From: Sphingomonas sp. LR60
GTDB taxonomy: Bacteria > Pseudomonadota > Alphaproteobacteria > Sphingomonadales > Sphingomonadaceae
Reading direction: 5' to 3'
Assembly: GCF_036855935.1 (NCBI RefSeq)
Contig: NZ_JASPFK010000001.1
Location: 2,544,501 to 2,608,500, forward strand
DNA: 64,000 bases
In this document: piece by piece, positions 1 through 11,514 of the stretch
How the letters are laid out: the number at the start of each line of letters is the position of its first letter
Position numbering within the stretch: position 1 is the first letter of the stretch
Made by a program: the position numbers and the translations under genes
The notes under the pieces: model-generated
The model's input: the letters and a program-made list of their open reading frames with translations, nothing else
Databases searched by the model: none
What the model was told of the DNA's origin: nothing

Positions 1-54
1 GGTTTTGTGAAACCGCGAAGACGCGCGGCAGAACTCTCCTAGAGGTGGTGATCC

Positions 55-1122
55 TTGGTCGAAAGTAGCGCCGAACGGGCGATCGCCAGAGCTGCGAACG
101 TGCTGGCGGGAAAACTGCCGCAGATTCGCCAGATTTCGCGCAAGAGCTACGTCCTCCGGAAGAATCTAACGACGCGAAAGATCCTGAATCTGGCGTCGCT
201 TACCTATTGCTTCGTCCGCGGCAAAACCGACGGCACCGGCGTGCCCTTTCACATGAAAGTGGATGTCACGCCGCGGTGTCAGCTGAGCTGCCCGGTATGC
301 TTCCATGGCAAGCTGCAGAAATCCGAGCGGAACAAGCTGCCCAAAGCCATGGATCTGCAGATGTTCTCGCAACTTGTCGATCAAGTGCGCGGCCGGACGC
401 ATGTCATGGCCCTCTACAATCTCGGGGAGCCGTTGCTCAACAAGTCGCTTATCCCGATGATCAAATATGCTCATGCCGCTAATATCAACACGTACATCAC
501 TTCGAACTTCAGCCTTCCTCTTTCCGATGAGTTTCTGGCTGATCTTCTAAATTCGGGCCTGACCTCACTCATCGTCGCCGTCGATGGCATATCCGAGACG
601 ACATTCGGGCAGCAGCGGATTGGCGGCAATTGGAAGTCGGTCTCCGAAAACCTCGCGCGACTGAAGACCGTCAAGAAGCCCGCGGGCCTGCAAATCACCC
701 TTCAGTACATCGTCTTCGACCACAACAGACATGAACTGGCCGCGGTGGAAGGATACTGCAACGATCTCGGGATCGATCTGGTCGTGTTCGAGGGCTCGAC
801 GACCCCCTGGCTGATCCAGTTCAAGCCACGCGAGGGGTGGGCGCCCCGGTCGAAGAAGATGTTGCCGCGCTGTGCATGGCCGTTCTTCTCCGCCCTCGTC
901 GGGTCCGATGGCAACGTGTATGGTTGCTGCAATTATCGAATGGATGAGGTCAACGACAGGAACGTCGATGCGCGCTCGCTGGGCAGCGTTGCAACGGAGT
1001 CCATCACCGACATCTACAAGGGCGAGCAATATCGGGAGGCGCGGCGTCTCGTGACCGACCCCGCGGCGTCGGGGCCGAGCGTCGGCCACTTTTGCCATGG
1101 CTGTTCGGTCATTCAGAAATAA
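55..1122 (+). CDS. Radical SAM/SPASM domain protein
   Basis: A 355-residue radical SAM enzyme. The cluster motif CQLSCPVC (C-x3-C-x2-C) at about residues 75-82 binds the [4Fe-4S] that cleaves S-adenosylmethionine. A C-terminal cysteine set (CAWPF near 280, the CC of VYGCC near 297, and HFCHGC near the end) fits a SPASM domain holding auxiliary clusters. Such proteins often modify peptides or act as anaerobic maturases; the substrate cannot be told here, and no precursor peptide is visible because only 54 bases lie upstream. Translation probably starts at TTG 55, preceded by a purine-rich GAGGTGG. The next gene starts about 50 bases after the stop on the same strand, so co-transcription is possible. 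Confidence 0.85.
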   Translation: MVESSAERAIARAANVLAGKLPQIRQISRKSYVLRKNLTTRKILNLASLTYCFVRGKTDGTGVPFHMKVDVTPRCQLSCPVCFHGKLQKSERNKLPKAMDLQMFSQLVDQVRGRTHVMALYNLGEPLLNKSLIPMIKYAHAANINTYITSNFSLPLSDEFLADLLNSGLTSLIVAVDGISETTFGQQRIGGNWKSVSENLARLKTVKKPAGLQITLQYIVFDHNRHELAAVEGYCNDLGIDLVVFEGSTTPWLIQFKPREGWAPRSKKMLPRCAWPFFSALVGSDGNVYGCCNYRMDEVNDRNVDARSLGSVATESITDIYKGEQYREARRLVTDPAASGPSVGHFCHGCSVIQK

Positions 1123-1175
1123 AGCGATCAATCGTTAACCACCTCACGCTACCGCTGCGGACGGAGGTGCTGATT

Positions 1176-2558
1176 TTGACGCTAGATCAGACAATTACCG
1201 GGGCTTCGCGGGTCGCGGGCGAACTGGGGATCAGGACGCTCGACCTGCAGGCGGACATCTCGGAGCTGTCGATGCGCGTCACCGCGCAGGCACGCACCAT
1301 CGAGAGCGTCGATGCACAGACCAGTCGCCTGACCGACGACGTCGAGAACGTCGCCGATGCCGCGCGCGAGGCATCGGGCGCGACCACGGGGGCGCATGGG
1401 CTGCTCGCCAGCTCGCATGTTCAGATCGACGCCGCGATGGGTGACGTCGTCGATCTGATCGCGCAGGTCAGCCGCATTCACGACAGCCTCGGCGCATTCA
1501 CCTCGGCGCTGGAAGAGGTCGGGCGCGTCACCGCGACGATCGACGCGATCGCCAAACAGACCAACCTGCTCGCGCTCAATGCGACGATCGAGGCCGCGCG
1601 CGCCGGCAATGCGGGGCGCGGCTTCTCCGTGGTCGCAGGCGAGGTCAAGAAGCTGGCGTCCGAAACCGCGGCGGCGACCTCGCGGATCAACAACTCGATC
1701 ACGGCGCTGACCACGCAGGCCGATGCGATGCTCGGCCGCGTCGATACGGGCGTCACCAAGGCGCGCTCGGCGCATCAGGGCACGCATGAGGTCAAGGCAT
1801 TGGTGGCGCAGTTGCGCGGGCTGATGGACGGGCTGGAACGCAACAGCGAAAGCGTGGTGCGGCGTATCGGTTCGATGCTGTCGGCGGTGGTCGAGGTGAA
1901 GACCGGGCTCGGGCAATTGTCCGAAACCTCCAGCGACAATGCCGCCGGGCTGCACCGCCTGTCGAAGCGGCTGACCACCGTCAGCGACGACACCAACGAA
2001 TTGCTCCAGTTGCTCGCCGAAAGCGACGCCGACACGCCCGACCGCCCGTATATCCACTTCGCGATTGCCGCGGCGCGGCAGGTGTCGGAGGGGCTGGCGC
2101 AAGCGGCGGCGTCGGGAACACTCGACGACGCGACGATCCTCGGCGACGCCTACCAGCCGGTCTTGGGCAGCGATCCCCCACTCTTCACCCATCCGGCGAT
2201 GGCGACGATCACGTCGCTTGCGCGGCCGCAGCAGGAGGCGGCGCGCGCCCTCCCCGGCTTCTTCGGGATGAGCTTCACCGACCGGCGCTGCTTCGGCGCC
2301 GTCGCGATGCCCGAACGGTCGCTGCCGCAGCGTCCCGGCGAGCGCAGCTGGAACACCGAATATTCGCGCGCGGGCGTCTTCTTCCACTTCCCCGATACCG
2401 AGGAGCAGGTGAAGATCACCAAGCCATTCTGCCTCAAGGCGTATCGCCGGCTCGCCTCTGACGGCAGCGTCATCCTGCTCAAACAGGTGATCGCGTCGAT
2501 CAACGTCAACGGCAAGCATTGGGGCATTCTGCAGCTGGCGTACAAGGATCAGGGCTGA
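1176..2558 (+). CDS. Soluble methyl-accepting chemotaxis-type protein
   Basis: A cytoplasmic chemoreceptor. No membrane segment is visible. A long helical stretch carries the signalling hairpin tip ([17 protein letters not shown], then [15 protein letters not shown]), which contacts CheA and CheW. The last 170 or so residues are a separate globular region ending in [15 protein letters not shown]; it could be the sensor, and I do not recognise it. The frame is open back to ATG 1092, inside the preceding gene, but TTG 1176 has GGAGGTG eight bases upstream and gives a natural start (TLDQTITG), so I prefer it. It lies just downstream of the radical SAM gene, possibly in one transcript. Confidence 0.85.
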   Translation: MTLDQTITGASRVAGELGIRTLDLQADISELSMRVTAQARTIESVDAQTSRLTDDVENVADAAREASGATTGAHGLLASSHVQIDAAMGDVVDLIAQVSRIHDSLGAFTSALEEVGRVTATIDAIAKQTNLLALNATIEAARAGNAGRGFSVVAGEVKKLASETAAATSRINNSITALTTQADAMLGRVDTGVTKARSAHQGTHEVKALVAQLRGLMDGLERNSESVVRRIGSMLSAVVEVKTGLGQLSETSSDNAAGLHRLSKRLTTVSDDTNELLQLLAESDADTPDRPYIHFAIAAARQVSEGLAQAAASGTLDDATILGDAYQPVLGSDPPLFTHPAMATITSLARPQQEAARALPGFFGMSFTDRRCFGAVAMPERSLPQRPGERSWNTEYSRAGVFFHFPDTEEQVKITKPFCLKAYRRLASDGSVILLKQVIASINVNGKHWGILQLAYKDQG

Positions 2559-2591
2559 CGGCGGCGGATAGAGCCCGGTCAGGGTGCGGTC

Positions 2592-4456
2592 CTAGGTTCG
2601 CCCGAACAGCTTGGCGACGCTCTTCATATCCAGCTTCACCCACGTCGGGCGGCCATGGTTGCATTGCCCCGAATGCGGCGTGACCTCCATCTCGCGGAGC
2701 AAGGCGTTCATCTCGGCCGGCGACAGCACGCGCCCGGCGCGCACCGAGCCATGACAGGCCATCGTCCCCGCGATCGCGTCCAGCCGCTCGCGCAGGCTCA
2801 ACGCCTCGTCATAGGCGGCCAGTTCGTCGGCAAGATCGGTGACCAGCCCCTTGGGATCGCCGCTGCCGAGCAGCGCGGGGGTCGCGCGCACCAGCATCGC
2901 GCGCGCCCCGAACCGCTCCAGCTCGAGCCCGAACTCGGCAAGCTCCCCGACGCGTGCCTCCAGCCGGTCGCACGCCGGTTCATCCAGCTCGACCACCTCG
3001 GGGATCAGAAGCGCCTGCGACGCGACGCGCCCACCGGCAAGCGCGGCGCGCATCCGCTCCAGCACCAGCCGCTCGTGCGCGGCGTGCTGGTCGACCAGCA
3101 CCAACCCATCCTCCGCCTCCGCGACGATATAGGTCTTGGCGACCTGCCCACGCGCGACGCCGAGCGGAAAGTCGGTCGTCACAGGTGGCGGCGTCCATGC
3201 GGGGACGCCGCGCGCTTGTGGTGGAGCCGAGAAGAAGGTCGGACGCTGATCATGGAACGATAGCCCTCTCCCCGCCGGGGAGCTTTGGGTCGAATAGGCC
3301 CCCGGCATATTCTCAACATTGCGGGGCGATGTTGACCCAAAGCTGGTCGGGTGAGGGGCTGCCCCAAGCGCGTCGCTCGGTGAAAAACCAACCCCTCCCC
3401 GACAGAGCCGGCGCTATGCTGCTCGTGCTGCCACATCGCCATGATGTCGGCCGGTGCCGAATGCGCCACCCGATGCCCCGCCGCATCCAGCGCGCGGCGC
3501 AAGCCGGAAACGATCATCCCGCGCACCAGCGCCGGATCTCGAAAGCGCACCTCGGTCTTGGCGGGATGGACGTTCACGTCGACCTCGCTCGGGGGAATGT
3601 CGAGGAACAGCGCCACCACCGCATGGCGGTCACGGGGCATCATCTCGGCATAGGCGCCGCGGATCGCGCCGATCAGCAACCGGTCGCGCACCGGGCGACC
3701 GTTGACGAACAGATATTGATGGTCCGCCACCCCGCGGTGGAAGGTCGGCAGCCCCGCGACGCCGCCGAGCACATGGCCTTCGCGTTCCAGGTCGATCGCG
3801 ACCGAATTGTCGGCGAGCGCACGATCGGTAAGTGCCGCGACGCGTGCCGGCCGACTCTCGGCCGCCGCGACCGACAGCGTGCGCCGCCCGTCATGCTCCA
3901 GCGAGAAGGCGATGTCGGGGCGCGCCATCGCCAGCCGCCGCACGACGTCGAGGCAGGCGGCATATTCCGAGCGCGGCGAGCGCAGGAACTTGCGCCGCGC
4001 GGGCACCTGCGCGAACAGCGCCTCCGCCACGACGCGCGTCCCCGGCGGCAAGGCGGCGGGACCGTCGCGCTCCAGCACGCCGTTGTCGATCGTTCGCGCC
4101 CAGCCCTCCGCGCCCGCCGGGCGGCTCTCGATCGTCAGCCGCGCGACCGAGGCGATCGACGGCAGCGCCTCGCCGCGGAAACCGAGCGTCTGGACCCGGT
4201 CGATATCCTCGTCGGGCAACTTGGAGGTGGCGTGACGTTCCAGCGCCAGCGCGATCTCCTCCGGAACCATGCCGCAGCCATCGTCGGCGACTTCGATCCG
4301 CTCTACCCCGCCGGCAGCGAGCACGATCGCGATCCGCGTGGCGCCGGAATCGATCGCGTTTTCGACTAACTCCTTTAACGCGCTGGCTGGTCTTTCCACC
4401 ACTTCACCGGCGGCGATACGGTTGACCAGATGCGAGGGGAGACGGCGTATTGACAC
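2592..4456 (-). pseudogene. mutL: mutL, DNA mismatch repair protein (frameshifted as read)
   Basis: The MutL ATPase/endonuclease of mismatch repair, in two frames. The N-terminal frame, from GTG 4456, has the GHKL ATPase motifs (ELVENAIDSGA, DDGCGM, TLGFRGEAL) and NVHPAKTEVRF. The C-terminal frame, open from about 3400 to 2592, has the metal-binding endonuclease motif DQHAAHERLVLE (DQHA-x2-E-x4-E), the ACHGSVRAG block and CNHGRPT. The break lies in the interdomain linker, inside a palindromic repeat at 3262-3403. Adding one base makes 622 codons, the normal family length. The gene is divergent from mreB. Either the linker repeat caused a real frameshift (a possible mutator) or a base is missing from the assembly; the second fits the pattern elsewhere in the window. 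Confidence 0.9.
3262..3403. repeat. REP-like palindromic repeats inside the mutL linker
   Basis: This stretch is built of inverted repeats. AGCTTTGGGTC at 3290-3300 pairs with GACCCAAAGCT at 3334-3344, and TCAACAT with ATGTTGA inside that. The outer arms are also related: CCCTCTCCCCGCCGGGG near 3264 and GTCGGGTGAGGGG near 3346. A third GGGGAGGGGTTGG-type arm (minus strand) ends at 3403. Similar GTCGGGTGAGGGG palindromes are common between genes in sphingomonads. Here they are translated as part of the MutL linker, where length and sequence are tolerant. Confidence 0.65.
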
Positions 4457-4518
4457 GCGGCAACACCTAGACCAAGCCGCGGCATCCCGCGACCCCGCAG
4501 ATACCATCGCCAGCATGA

Positions 4519-5640
<1,122 letters not shown>

Positions 5641-5744
5641 GCGATGCTCCGTCGTGCCCGGCAGGTGTTGAACCTGGTCCGGGGCGAACGGAAGGACATG
5701 GAATGGCAGGTCGTCACATAATCTGAAGGCGGGAGGTGACGGCA

Positions 5745-6647
5745 ATGGCGCCGTCGCGGGATCGGCGCCCCGGCTTTTCGCGGCGCGCGCAATATGGACT
5801 GTTCGTCACCTACGTCCTCGGCATCGCCGGGGCGCTGGTGGGGGCGGTCCTGCTTGCGCTGTCGACCTTCCATCCCGCCGCCTTCTCCATGGCGCGCGCC
5901 GCGGTGTCGGAGATCACCGCGCCCGCGTCCGGGGCGAGCGCGGCGATCATCCGCACCGTCGCGACGGTCCCGCAGGCGATCGGGACGTGGTGGCGCGTCC
6001 ATGACGAGAATGCCGAACTCCGCGCCCGGCTGGCGCGTGCGCGCGAGGCGTTGCTGGTCGGGCGGCAGGCGCGGCTGGAGAACGTCCGGCTCCGCGCGCT
6101 GCTCGGACTGCGCGACCGTGCGCCGGAGGTCGTCACCGCCGCGCGCATCGTCAGCACCAGCGCGTCGAGCACGCGGCGCTACGGCCTGCTCAACGCAGGC
6201 AGCTGGCAGGGCGTCGCCGAGGGTCAGCCGGTGCGTGGGCCGGAAGGGCTGATCGGGCGCGTCCTCTACGCCGGGCCGAACACCGCCCGCGTGCTGCTGG
6301 TCACCGATGCCGAAAGTATCGTGCCGGTCCGCCGCTCGCGCGATGGCCGGCCGGCGCTGGCCGCCGGCCGCGGGGACGGGTTGATCGACATCCGCACGAT
6401 CGACACCGCCGACGGCAAGTTCCGCCCCGGCGACATCTTCGTCACCTCCGGCACCGGCGGGATGTTCCTGCCCGGCGTGCCCGTGGCGCGCGTGCTGCGC
6501 GATGGCACCGATGCCGCGCCCGCCCGCCCGTTCGCCCGTCCGGACACGCTCGACCTCGCGATCGTCCACCGTGCGTTCATGCCGCCCGCGCCACCCGCAC
6601 CGAAGCCCGCCCCCTCCCCGACTCCGAGCCCCACCCCCGATCCGTGA
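5745..6647 (+). CDS. mreC: Rod shape-determining protein MreC
   Basis: A bitopic inner-membrane protein of the elongasome that bridges MreB and the periplasmic wall-synthesis enzymes. One membrane helix (residues about 17-40, LFVTYVLGIAGALVGAVLLA) is followed by a coiled coil (NAELRARLARAREALL, RLENVRLRALL) and then a beta-rich domain. The C-terminus is a Pro/Ala/Ser tail. ATG 5745 has GGGAGGTG at a good distance; GTG 5736 in the same frame overlaps that site and is less likely. The stop codon overlaps the mreD start. The 104-base gap from mreB contains a small hairpin (CAGGT/ACCTG near 5661-5676). Confidence 0.95.
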   Translation: MAPSRDRRPGFSRRAQYGLFVTYVLGIAGALVGAVLLALSTFHPAAFSMARAAVSEITAPASGASAAIIRTVATVPQAIGTWWRVHDENAELRARLARAREALLVGRQARLENVRLRALLGLRDRAPEVVTAARIVSTSASSTRRYGLLNAGSWQGVAEGQPVRGPEGLIGRVLYAGPNTARVLLVTDAESIVPVRRSRDGRPALAAGRGDGLIDIRTIDTADGKFRPGDIFVTSGTGGMFLPGVPVARVLRDGTDAAPARPFARPDTLDLAIVHRAFMPPAPPAPKPAPSPTPSPTPDP

Positions 6648-7153
6648 CCCTCGCTGCTCGCCCACCCTTCGAAGAACCGCTCGGCCGTGGTCGCGCGCGG
6701 CTGTTGCCGTGGGCGACGGTGATGATCGGGTCGCTCGTCACGATCCTGCCGTGGAGCGCGACGCTGCCGCTGCTGCCGCCGGTCGGGCTGTTGATCCTGC
6801 TATCGTGGCGGCTGCTCGCGCCGCTATCGCTGCGTGTCTGGGCGCCGGCGCTGCTCGGGCTGTTCGACGATCTGCTCTCCGGTCAACCACTGGGCAGCGC
6901 CATGCTGTTGTGGACGCTCGCCTTCTTCCTCGTCGAGGCGATCGACGCGCGCTCCGGCGTGCGCGACTTCAAACAGAGCTGGGCGATCGCCGCGATCGCG
7001 ATCGGCTTCGTTTTGCTCGGTGGACGACTGGTGGCGACGCCGCTCGATGCCCATGTCGATAGCGTGCTATTGCTCCAGATCGTGATATCGGTGTTGCTCT
7101 TCCCCGCTGCGGCGCGGCTGGTCGCGTGGATCGACCTGCGGCGCGCGCTATGA
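6644..7153 (+). CDS. mreD: Rod shape-determining protein MreD
   Basis: A small polytopic inner-membrane partner of MreC in the elongasome. Of its 169 residues most lie in four or five hydrophobic helices (for example LVTILPWSATLPLLPPVGLLILLSW and the last helix SVLLLQIVISVLLFPAAARL). The GTG start at 6644 overlaps the mreC stop, and the stop at 7151-7153 overlaps the mrdA ATG, which implies translational coupling. Sequence conservation in this family is low, so the call relies on length, topology and position. Confidence 0.92.
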   Translation: MTLAARPPFEEPLGRGRARLLPWATVMIGSLVTILPWSATLPLLPPVGLLILLSWRLLAPLSLRVWAPALLGLFDDLLSGQPLGSAMLLWTLAFFLVEAIDARSGVRDFKQSWAIAAIAIGFVLLGGRLVATPLDAHVDSVLLLQIVISVLLFPAAARLVAWIDLRRAL

Positions 7154-9279
7154 GGCCGCGCGCACCGAAGGTCATGACCGAAGCGGCGCAGAGCTACAGC
7201 TTCTCGCGCCGTGCCTGGTTGCTCGGCGCGGGCCAGGCCGGGCTGGGCGCGCTGCTGATCGGGCGGATGGGCTATCTCGCGATCGCGCAGAACGAGCATT
7301 ACAACCTGCTCGCCGAAAGCAACCGCGTCAGCATGACGATGATCCCGCCGCGCCGCGGCTGGATCGTCGACCGTCACAATCAACCGATCGCCAGCAACCG
7401 CACCGATTTCCGCGTCGACGTCATTCCCGACCGGATCGAGGACAAGGATCGCGTGCTCGCGCACCTGCGCGGGTTGCTCGGCCTCTCCGACGAGGATCTC
7501 GCGCAGATCAATGCCGAGCTGGAGCATGCCCCCGGCTTCCGCCCGGTCGAGATCGCCGAGAACATCGACTGGGAACGCTTCGCCGCGGTGCAGGTCCGCC
7601 AGCCCGAATTGCCCGGCGTCGCCCCGACCCGCGGCTTCGCACGCCACTATCCCGCCGGGCCGGCGGTCGCGCATCTGATCGGCTATGTCGGCGCGGCCAC
7701 CGCCGAACAATATAAGAAGACCCGCGATCCGCTCTACGTCACGCCGGGGTTCAAGCTCGGCAAGGACGGACTGGAAAAGACCATGGAGCCGCTGCTGCGC
7801 GGCACCGCCGGCGCCAAGCGCGTGGAGGTCACCGCGCGTGGCAAGCTGGTCAAGGAACTCGCCACCCGTCCGGACGTGCCGGGGCGCACGCTGCGCCTGA
7901 CGATCGACTCCGGGCTCCAGGAATATGCCGCGCGGCGGATCGGCACCAACTCGGGCTCGGCGGTGGTGTTCGACTGCACCAATGGCGAGATGCTCGCGAT
8001 GGTGTCGATGCCCGCCTACGACCCCAACACCTTCTCCGAAGGCATCAGCCAGATGGAGTGGAAGATGCTGAGCGAGGACGATCACGTCCCGCTCATGAAC
8101 AAGGTGACGCAGGGCCTCTACCCGCCGGGCTCCACCGTCAAGCCGATGAACGGCCTTGCGCTGCTCGCCGCCGGGGTCGGCGCGGAGGAACGCGTGTTCT
8201 GCTCGGGCGCGATGCGCGTCGGCAATGGCGTGTTCCACTGCCACAAGCGCGGCGGACACGGCCCGCTCGATCTCAAGAACGCGATCATGCAGAGCTGCGA
8301 CATCTATTTCTACGAAATGGTGCGCCGCGTCGGCTACGATAAGATCGCACCGGTCGCGCGCGAGCTGGGATTGGGTCAGAAGTTCGACCTGCCCTTCTCG
8401 ACACAGCGCTATGGCACCGTCCCCGACAGCGCGTGGAAACAGCGCAAGTACAAGACCGACTGGAAGGTCGCCGACTCGCTCAACGCCTCGATCGGTCAGG
8501 GCTATGTGCTCTCAAACCCGCTCCAGCTCGCGATAATGGCCAGCCGGTTGGCGTCGGGACGGCGGCTGATGCCGACGCTGATCCGCGACCCCTTCAAGCC
8601 GCAGGCCGATCTGCTCCCGATCGATCCCGAGCATTTCCGCATCATCCGCGAGGCGATGGACGGTGTCGTCAACCATGGCGGCACCGGCGGCGCGGCGCGG
8701 ATGCTCGTCCCCGGCATCGCGATCGCCGCCAAGACCGGCACTGCGCAGGTCCGCCGCATCACGATGGCGGAGCGGCGCTCTGGCGTGCTCAAGAACGGGC
8801 AATTGCCGTTCAGGCTGCGCGACCACGCGCTGTTCGTGTGCTTCGCTCCCTACGACAATCCGCGCTACGCCGCGGCGGTCGTGCTCGAACATAACGGCCA
8901 TACCGTCCGCAATCTCGACACGCCGATGATCGGCCGCGACATCATGACTTATCTGTTCGACCACGAGCGCGCGATGAAGAGCCTTGCCGAGGTCGAGCCG
9001 ACCTGGGGCGGCGACATCGCGACGCGCATGGCCGCACAGCGCGCCGCCTACCGCGCCGCGCACGCCCCCGCCCCGCCGGTGGTCGACGATGACGACGTCC
9101 CGGCATCCAACTCACCCGCGGTCGAGGCCGCGACCGACGCGTCGAACGCCAGCGCGGAGGCGACCGCACGCGACGTCGCAGCCGGCAACGGCCCGGCACG
9201 GACGGGCTCGCCCGAACCCGAAACCGACAGCGAGCGCCGTGCCGATCCACTCGACCGCGCCGTAGGGCCGCAGCGGTGA
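7150..9279 (+). CDS. mrdA: Penicillin-binding protein 2, peptidoglycan transpeptidase
   Basis: The elongation-specific D,D-transpeptidase. A membrane anchor (LLGAGQAGLGALLIGRMGY) lies near residue 25. The dimerisation/pedestal region contains PPRRGWIVDRHNQPIASN. The transpeptidase domain carries the catalytic S-x-x-K (PPGSTVKPM), S-x-N at SLNASIGQGY and the KTGTAQ triad. The last 90 residues form an Ala/Pro/acid-rich tail not needed for catalysis. ATG 7150 overlaps the mreD stop (ATGA), and the end overlaps the rodA GTG (GTGA). Confidence 0.97.
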   Translation: MRPRAPKVMTEAAQSYSFSRRAWLLGAGQAGLGALLIGRMGYLAIAQNEHYNLLAESNRVSMTMIPPRRGWIVDRHNQPIASNRTDFRVDVIPDRIEDKDRVLAHLRGLLGLSDEDLAQINAELEHAPGFRPVEIAENIDWERFAAVQVRQPELPGVAPTRGFARHYPAGPAVAHLIGYVGAATAEQYKKTRDPLYVTPGFKLGKDGLEKTMEPLLRGTAGAKRVEVTARGKLVKELATRPDVPGRTLRLTIDSGLQEYAARRIGTNSGSAVVFDCTNGEMLAMVSMPAYDPNTFSEGISQMEWKMLSEDDHVPLMNKVTQGLYPPGSTVKPMNGLALLAAGVGAEERVFCSGAMRVGNGVFHCHKRGGHGPLDLKNAIMQSCDIYFYEMVRRVGYDKIAPVARELGLGQKFDLPFSTQRYGTVPDSAWKQRKYKTDWKVADSLNASIGQGYVLSNPLQLAIMASRLASGRRLMPTLIRDPFKPQADLLPIDPEHFRIIREAMDGVVNHGGTGGAARMLVPGIAIAAKTGTAQVRRITMAERRSGVLKNGQLPFRLRDHALFVCFAPYDNPRYAAAVVLEHNGHTVRNLDTPMIGRDIMTYLFDHERAMKSLAEVEPTWGGDIATRMAAQRAAYRAAHAPAPPVVDDDDVPASNSPAVEAATDASNASAEATARDVAAGNGPARTGSPEPETDSERRADPLDRAVGPQR

Positions 9280-10387
9280 GCGGCTTCGTCCCCGCCCCGC
9301 TCGCGGTGCTGCCGTGGCGCGTGCTGCTGCTCGTCACCGCGATCGGCGGTTTTGGGCTGATCGTCCTCTATTCCGCCGCCGGGGGCAGCCTGCGCCCATG
9401 GGTGGTTCCGCAGGGGGTACGCTTTGCGGTGTTCCTGGTCGGTGCGGTGGCGCTGTCGCGCGTGCCGCTCGACTGGTGGAAGAAGTCCGCCTTCTACATC
9501 TACGGCATCTTCCTGATCCTGCTGGTCCTCGTCGAACTGCTCGGCGCGGTGCGGGGCGGCAGCCAGCGCTGGCTGGGCTTCGGCCCGATCCGCATCCAGC
9601 CGTCCGAAACGATGAAGCTGGCGATCGTGCTGGCGCTCGCACGCTTCTACGACATGCTGCCGGCGGCGGAGACGCGTCGCTTCCAGGCGGTGTGGCCGGC
9701 GGCGGTGCTGATCGGGATGCCCGCGCTGATCGTGATGATGCAACCCGATCTGGGCACCGGGCTGATGATCTGTGCCGGGGGGCGACGGTGATGTTCCTCT
9801 CCGGAATACCGTTGCGCTTGTTCGTCGGCGGCGCACTGGCGGTGGCGACCGCGATCCCGCTGGCCTTCAACTATGTCCTCCACGACTATCAGCGCCATCG
9901 CATCCTGATCTTCATGGACCCGGAAAGCGACCCGCTCGGCACCGGCTATCACATCAGCCAGTCGAAGATCGCGATCGGGTCGGGCGGCCTGTTCGGGAAG
10001 GGCTTCCTGCAAGGCACGCAGAGCCACCTCGACTATCTTCCCGAGGGCCACACCGACTTCGTCTTCGCGACGATGGCGGAGGAATGGGGTCTGGCGGGCG
10101 GTGCGTTCCTGATTATCGGCTTCCTGCTCGTGATCCGCTGGGGCGTGAACGTCGGCGTCCGCGCCGAGGATCGTTTCGCCAAGCTCGCCGCGGCGGGTCT
10201 GGCGACGACGATCTTCTTCTACATGGCGATCAACCTGATGATGGTGATGGGGCTGGCGCCGGTGGTCGGCATCCCCTTGCCATTGGTCAGTTTCGGCGGT
10301 TCGGCGCAGATGACGGTGCTGATCTCGCTCGGCATCCTGATGGGCATCGACCGCTCGATCTCGGCGCGCCAATCGACGCGCTGGTGA
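9276..10387 (+). pseudogene. mrdB: rodA, SEDS peptidoglycan polymerase (frameshifted as read)
   Basis: RodA, the glycosyltransferase partner of PBP2, a multi-pass membrane protein. The first frame (9276 to about 9790) carries GSQRWLGFGPIRIQPSE and MMQPDLGTGLMI. The second frame continues directly with ATVMFLSGIPL, LPEGHTDFVFATMAEEWG and the C-terminal GIPLPLVSFGGSA motif. The two join at a run of six G at 9777-9782: a seventh G would give LMICAGGATVMFLSG and a 370-residue protein of normal length. With an intact mreBCD-mrdA operon, a missing base in the assembly is more likely than real loss. A genuine slippage mutation is the alternative. Confidence 0.92.
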
Positions 10388-10486
10388 AAAAAGTCAAAAA
10401 GGGGTTTGCGAATCCGGGAAGCGCTGTTAGAGGCGCGCTTCCCGATCGCGGGGCGGTTCTTCGGAAACGCTTCTCCCACGGTCACT

Positions 10487-10562
<76 letters not shown>

Positions 10563-10571
10563 GTTTCATCG

Positions 10572-10602
10572 ACGGCCTCGCGAGCGATCGCGGGGCCGTT
10601 GT
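10572..10602 (+). terminator. Hairpin after tRNA-Lys
   Basis: ACGGCC-T-CGCGA and TCGCG-G-GGCCGT form a GC-rich stem with a GCGA loop followed by TGTT, ten bases after the tRNA. It fits an intrinsic terminator with a weak U tract. Confidence 0.55.
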
Positions 10603-10700
10603 TCATTGCGGTGATCGGGGCGGTAATCGGGGCGGCGATCGGGCGAAGACGATCGTCGTGAAATCTGGCAGGAAGCGCCCACGAACGGGAAAGGCCGCCG

Positions 10701-11444
10701 ATGATCCTGCGCAGTGATGAAACCCTCGACGTCAACGTGCCGGCTGGCGGGGCGATGCGAATGCACCTGTTCCGCCCGGTCGCCGAGGGACGCTATCCCG
10801 GCGTATTGCTCTATTCCGAGATCTATCAGGTCACCGCGCCGATCCGCCGGCTGGCAGCGATGCTGGCCGGCAACGGCTATGTCGTCGCGGTGCCCGAGGT
10901 CTATCACGAATATGAGCCGGCCGGCACCGTGCTCGCCTATGATACGGCCGGCACCGACCGCGGCAATGCGCTGAAGTTCACCAAGCCGGTCGCCGCCTTC
11001 GATGCCGACGCTACCGCGGAGATCGGCGCGCTATCGTCGCATCCCGCCTGTACGGGCAAGCTGGCGACGTTCGGCGTCTGCCTCGGCGGGCATCTCGCGT
11101 GCCGCGCCGCGCTCGATCCGCGCGTCGCCGCGGCGGCGTGCTTCTACCCCACCGACATTCATTCCGGCTCGCTCGGCGAGGGACGCCACGACGACACGCT
11201 GGCGCGGCTGGCGGAGTTGAAGGCCGAATTGATGCTGGTGTGGGGTCGACAGGATCCGCACGTCCCGCTCGACGGCCGGGCGGCGATCCGCGCGCGGCTG
11301 GAGGCGGTCGGCGCACACTACGAATGGCACGAGTGGAACGCGCAGCACGCCTTCCTGCGCGACGAGGGCCCGCGCTACGACCCGGCGCTGTTCCTGCAGG
11401 CGATGATGCAGACGCTGGCCTTCTTCCGCCGCACGATCGGCTGA
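10701..11444 (+). CDS. Dienelactone hydrolase family protein
   Basis: An alpha/beta hydrolase of the dienelactone hydrolase family, 247 residues, cytoplasmic. The nucleophile elbow is GVCLGGH (Cys in place of Ser, as in the family), with the acid in GRQDPHVP and the histidine in NAQHAFLRDEG. It is a single gene between tRNA-Lys and the uronate cluster; the substrate cannot be predicted, and membership of a chlorocatechol pathway should not be assumed, since no other ring-cleavage gene is near. Confidence 0.88.
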   Translation: MILRSDETLDVNVPAGGAMRMHLFRPVAEGRYPGVLLYSEIYQVTAPIRRLAAMLAGNGYVVAVPEVYHEYEPAGTVLAYDTAGTDRGNALKFTKPVAAFDADATAEIGALSSHPACTGKLATFGVCLGGHLACRAALDPRVAAAACFYPTDIHSGSLGEGRHDDTLARLAELKAELMLVWGRQDPHVPLDGRAAIRARLEAVGAHYEWHEWNAQHAFLRDEGPRYDPALFLQAMMQTLAFFRRTIG

Positions 11445-11514
11445 GGGCGATCTACGCGGCCTTGCCAACGGTGGAGATGAGGCAACGCGCCCGGTAGGCT
11501 TCGCTCCCGCCGTT

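Noticed and set aside
1182..2519. A 445-codon minus-strand frame opposite the chemoreceptor
   Set aside because: Shadow of the chemoreceptor; no recognisable motif.
5641..5744. Attenuator or riboswitch between mreB and mreC
   Set aside because: Only one short hairpin (CAGGT/ACCTG) is visible, with no conserved aptamer features or U tract.
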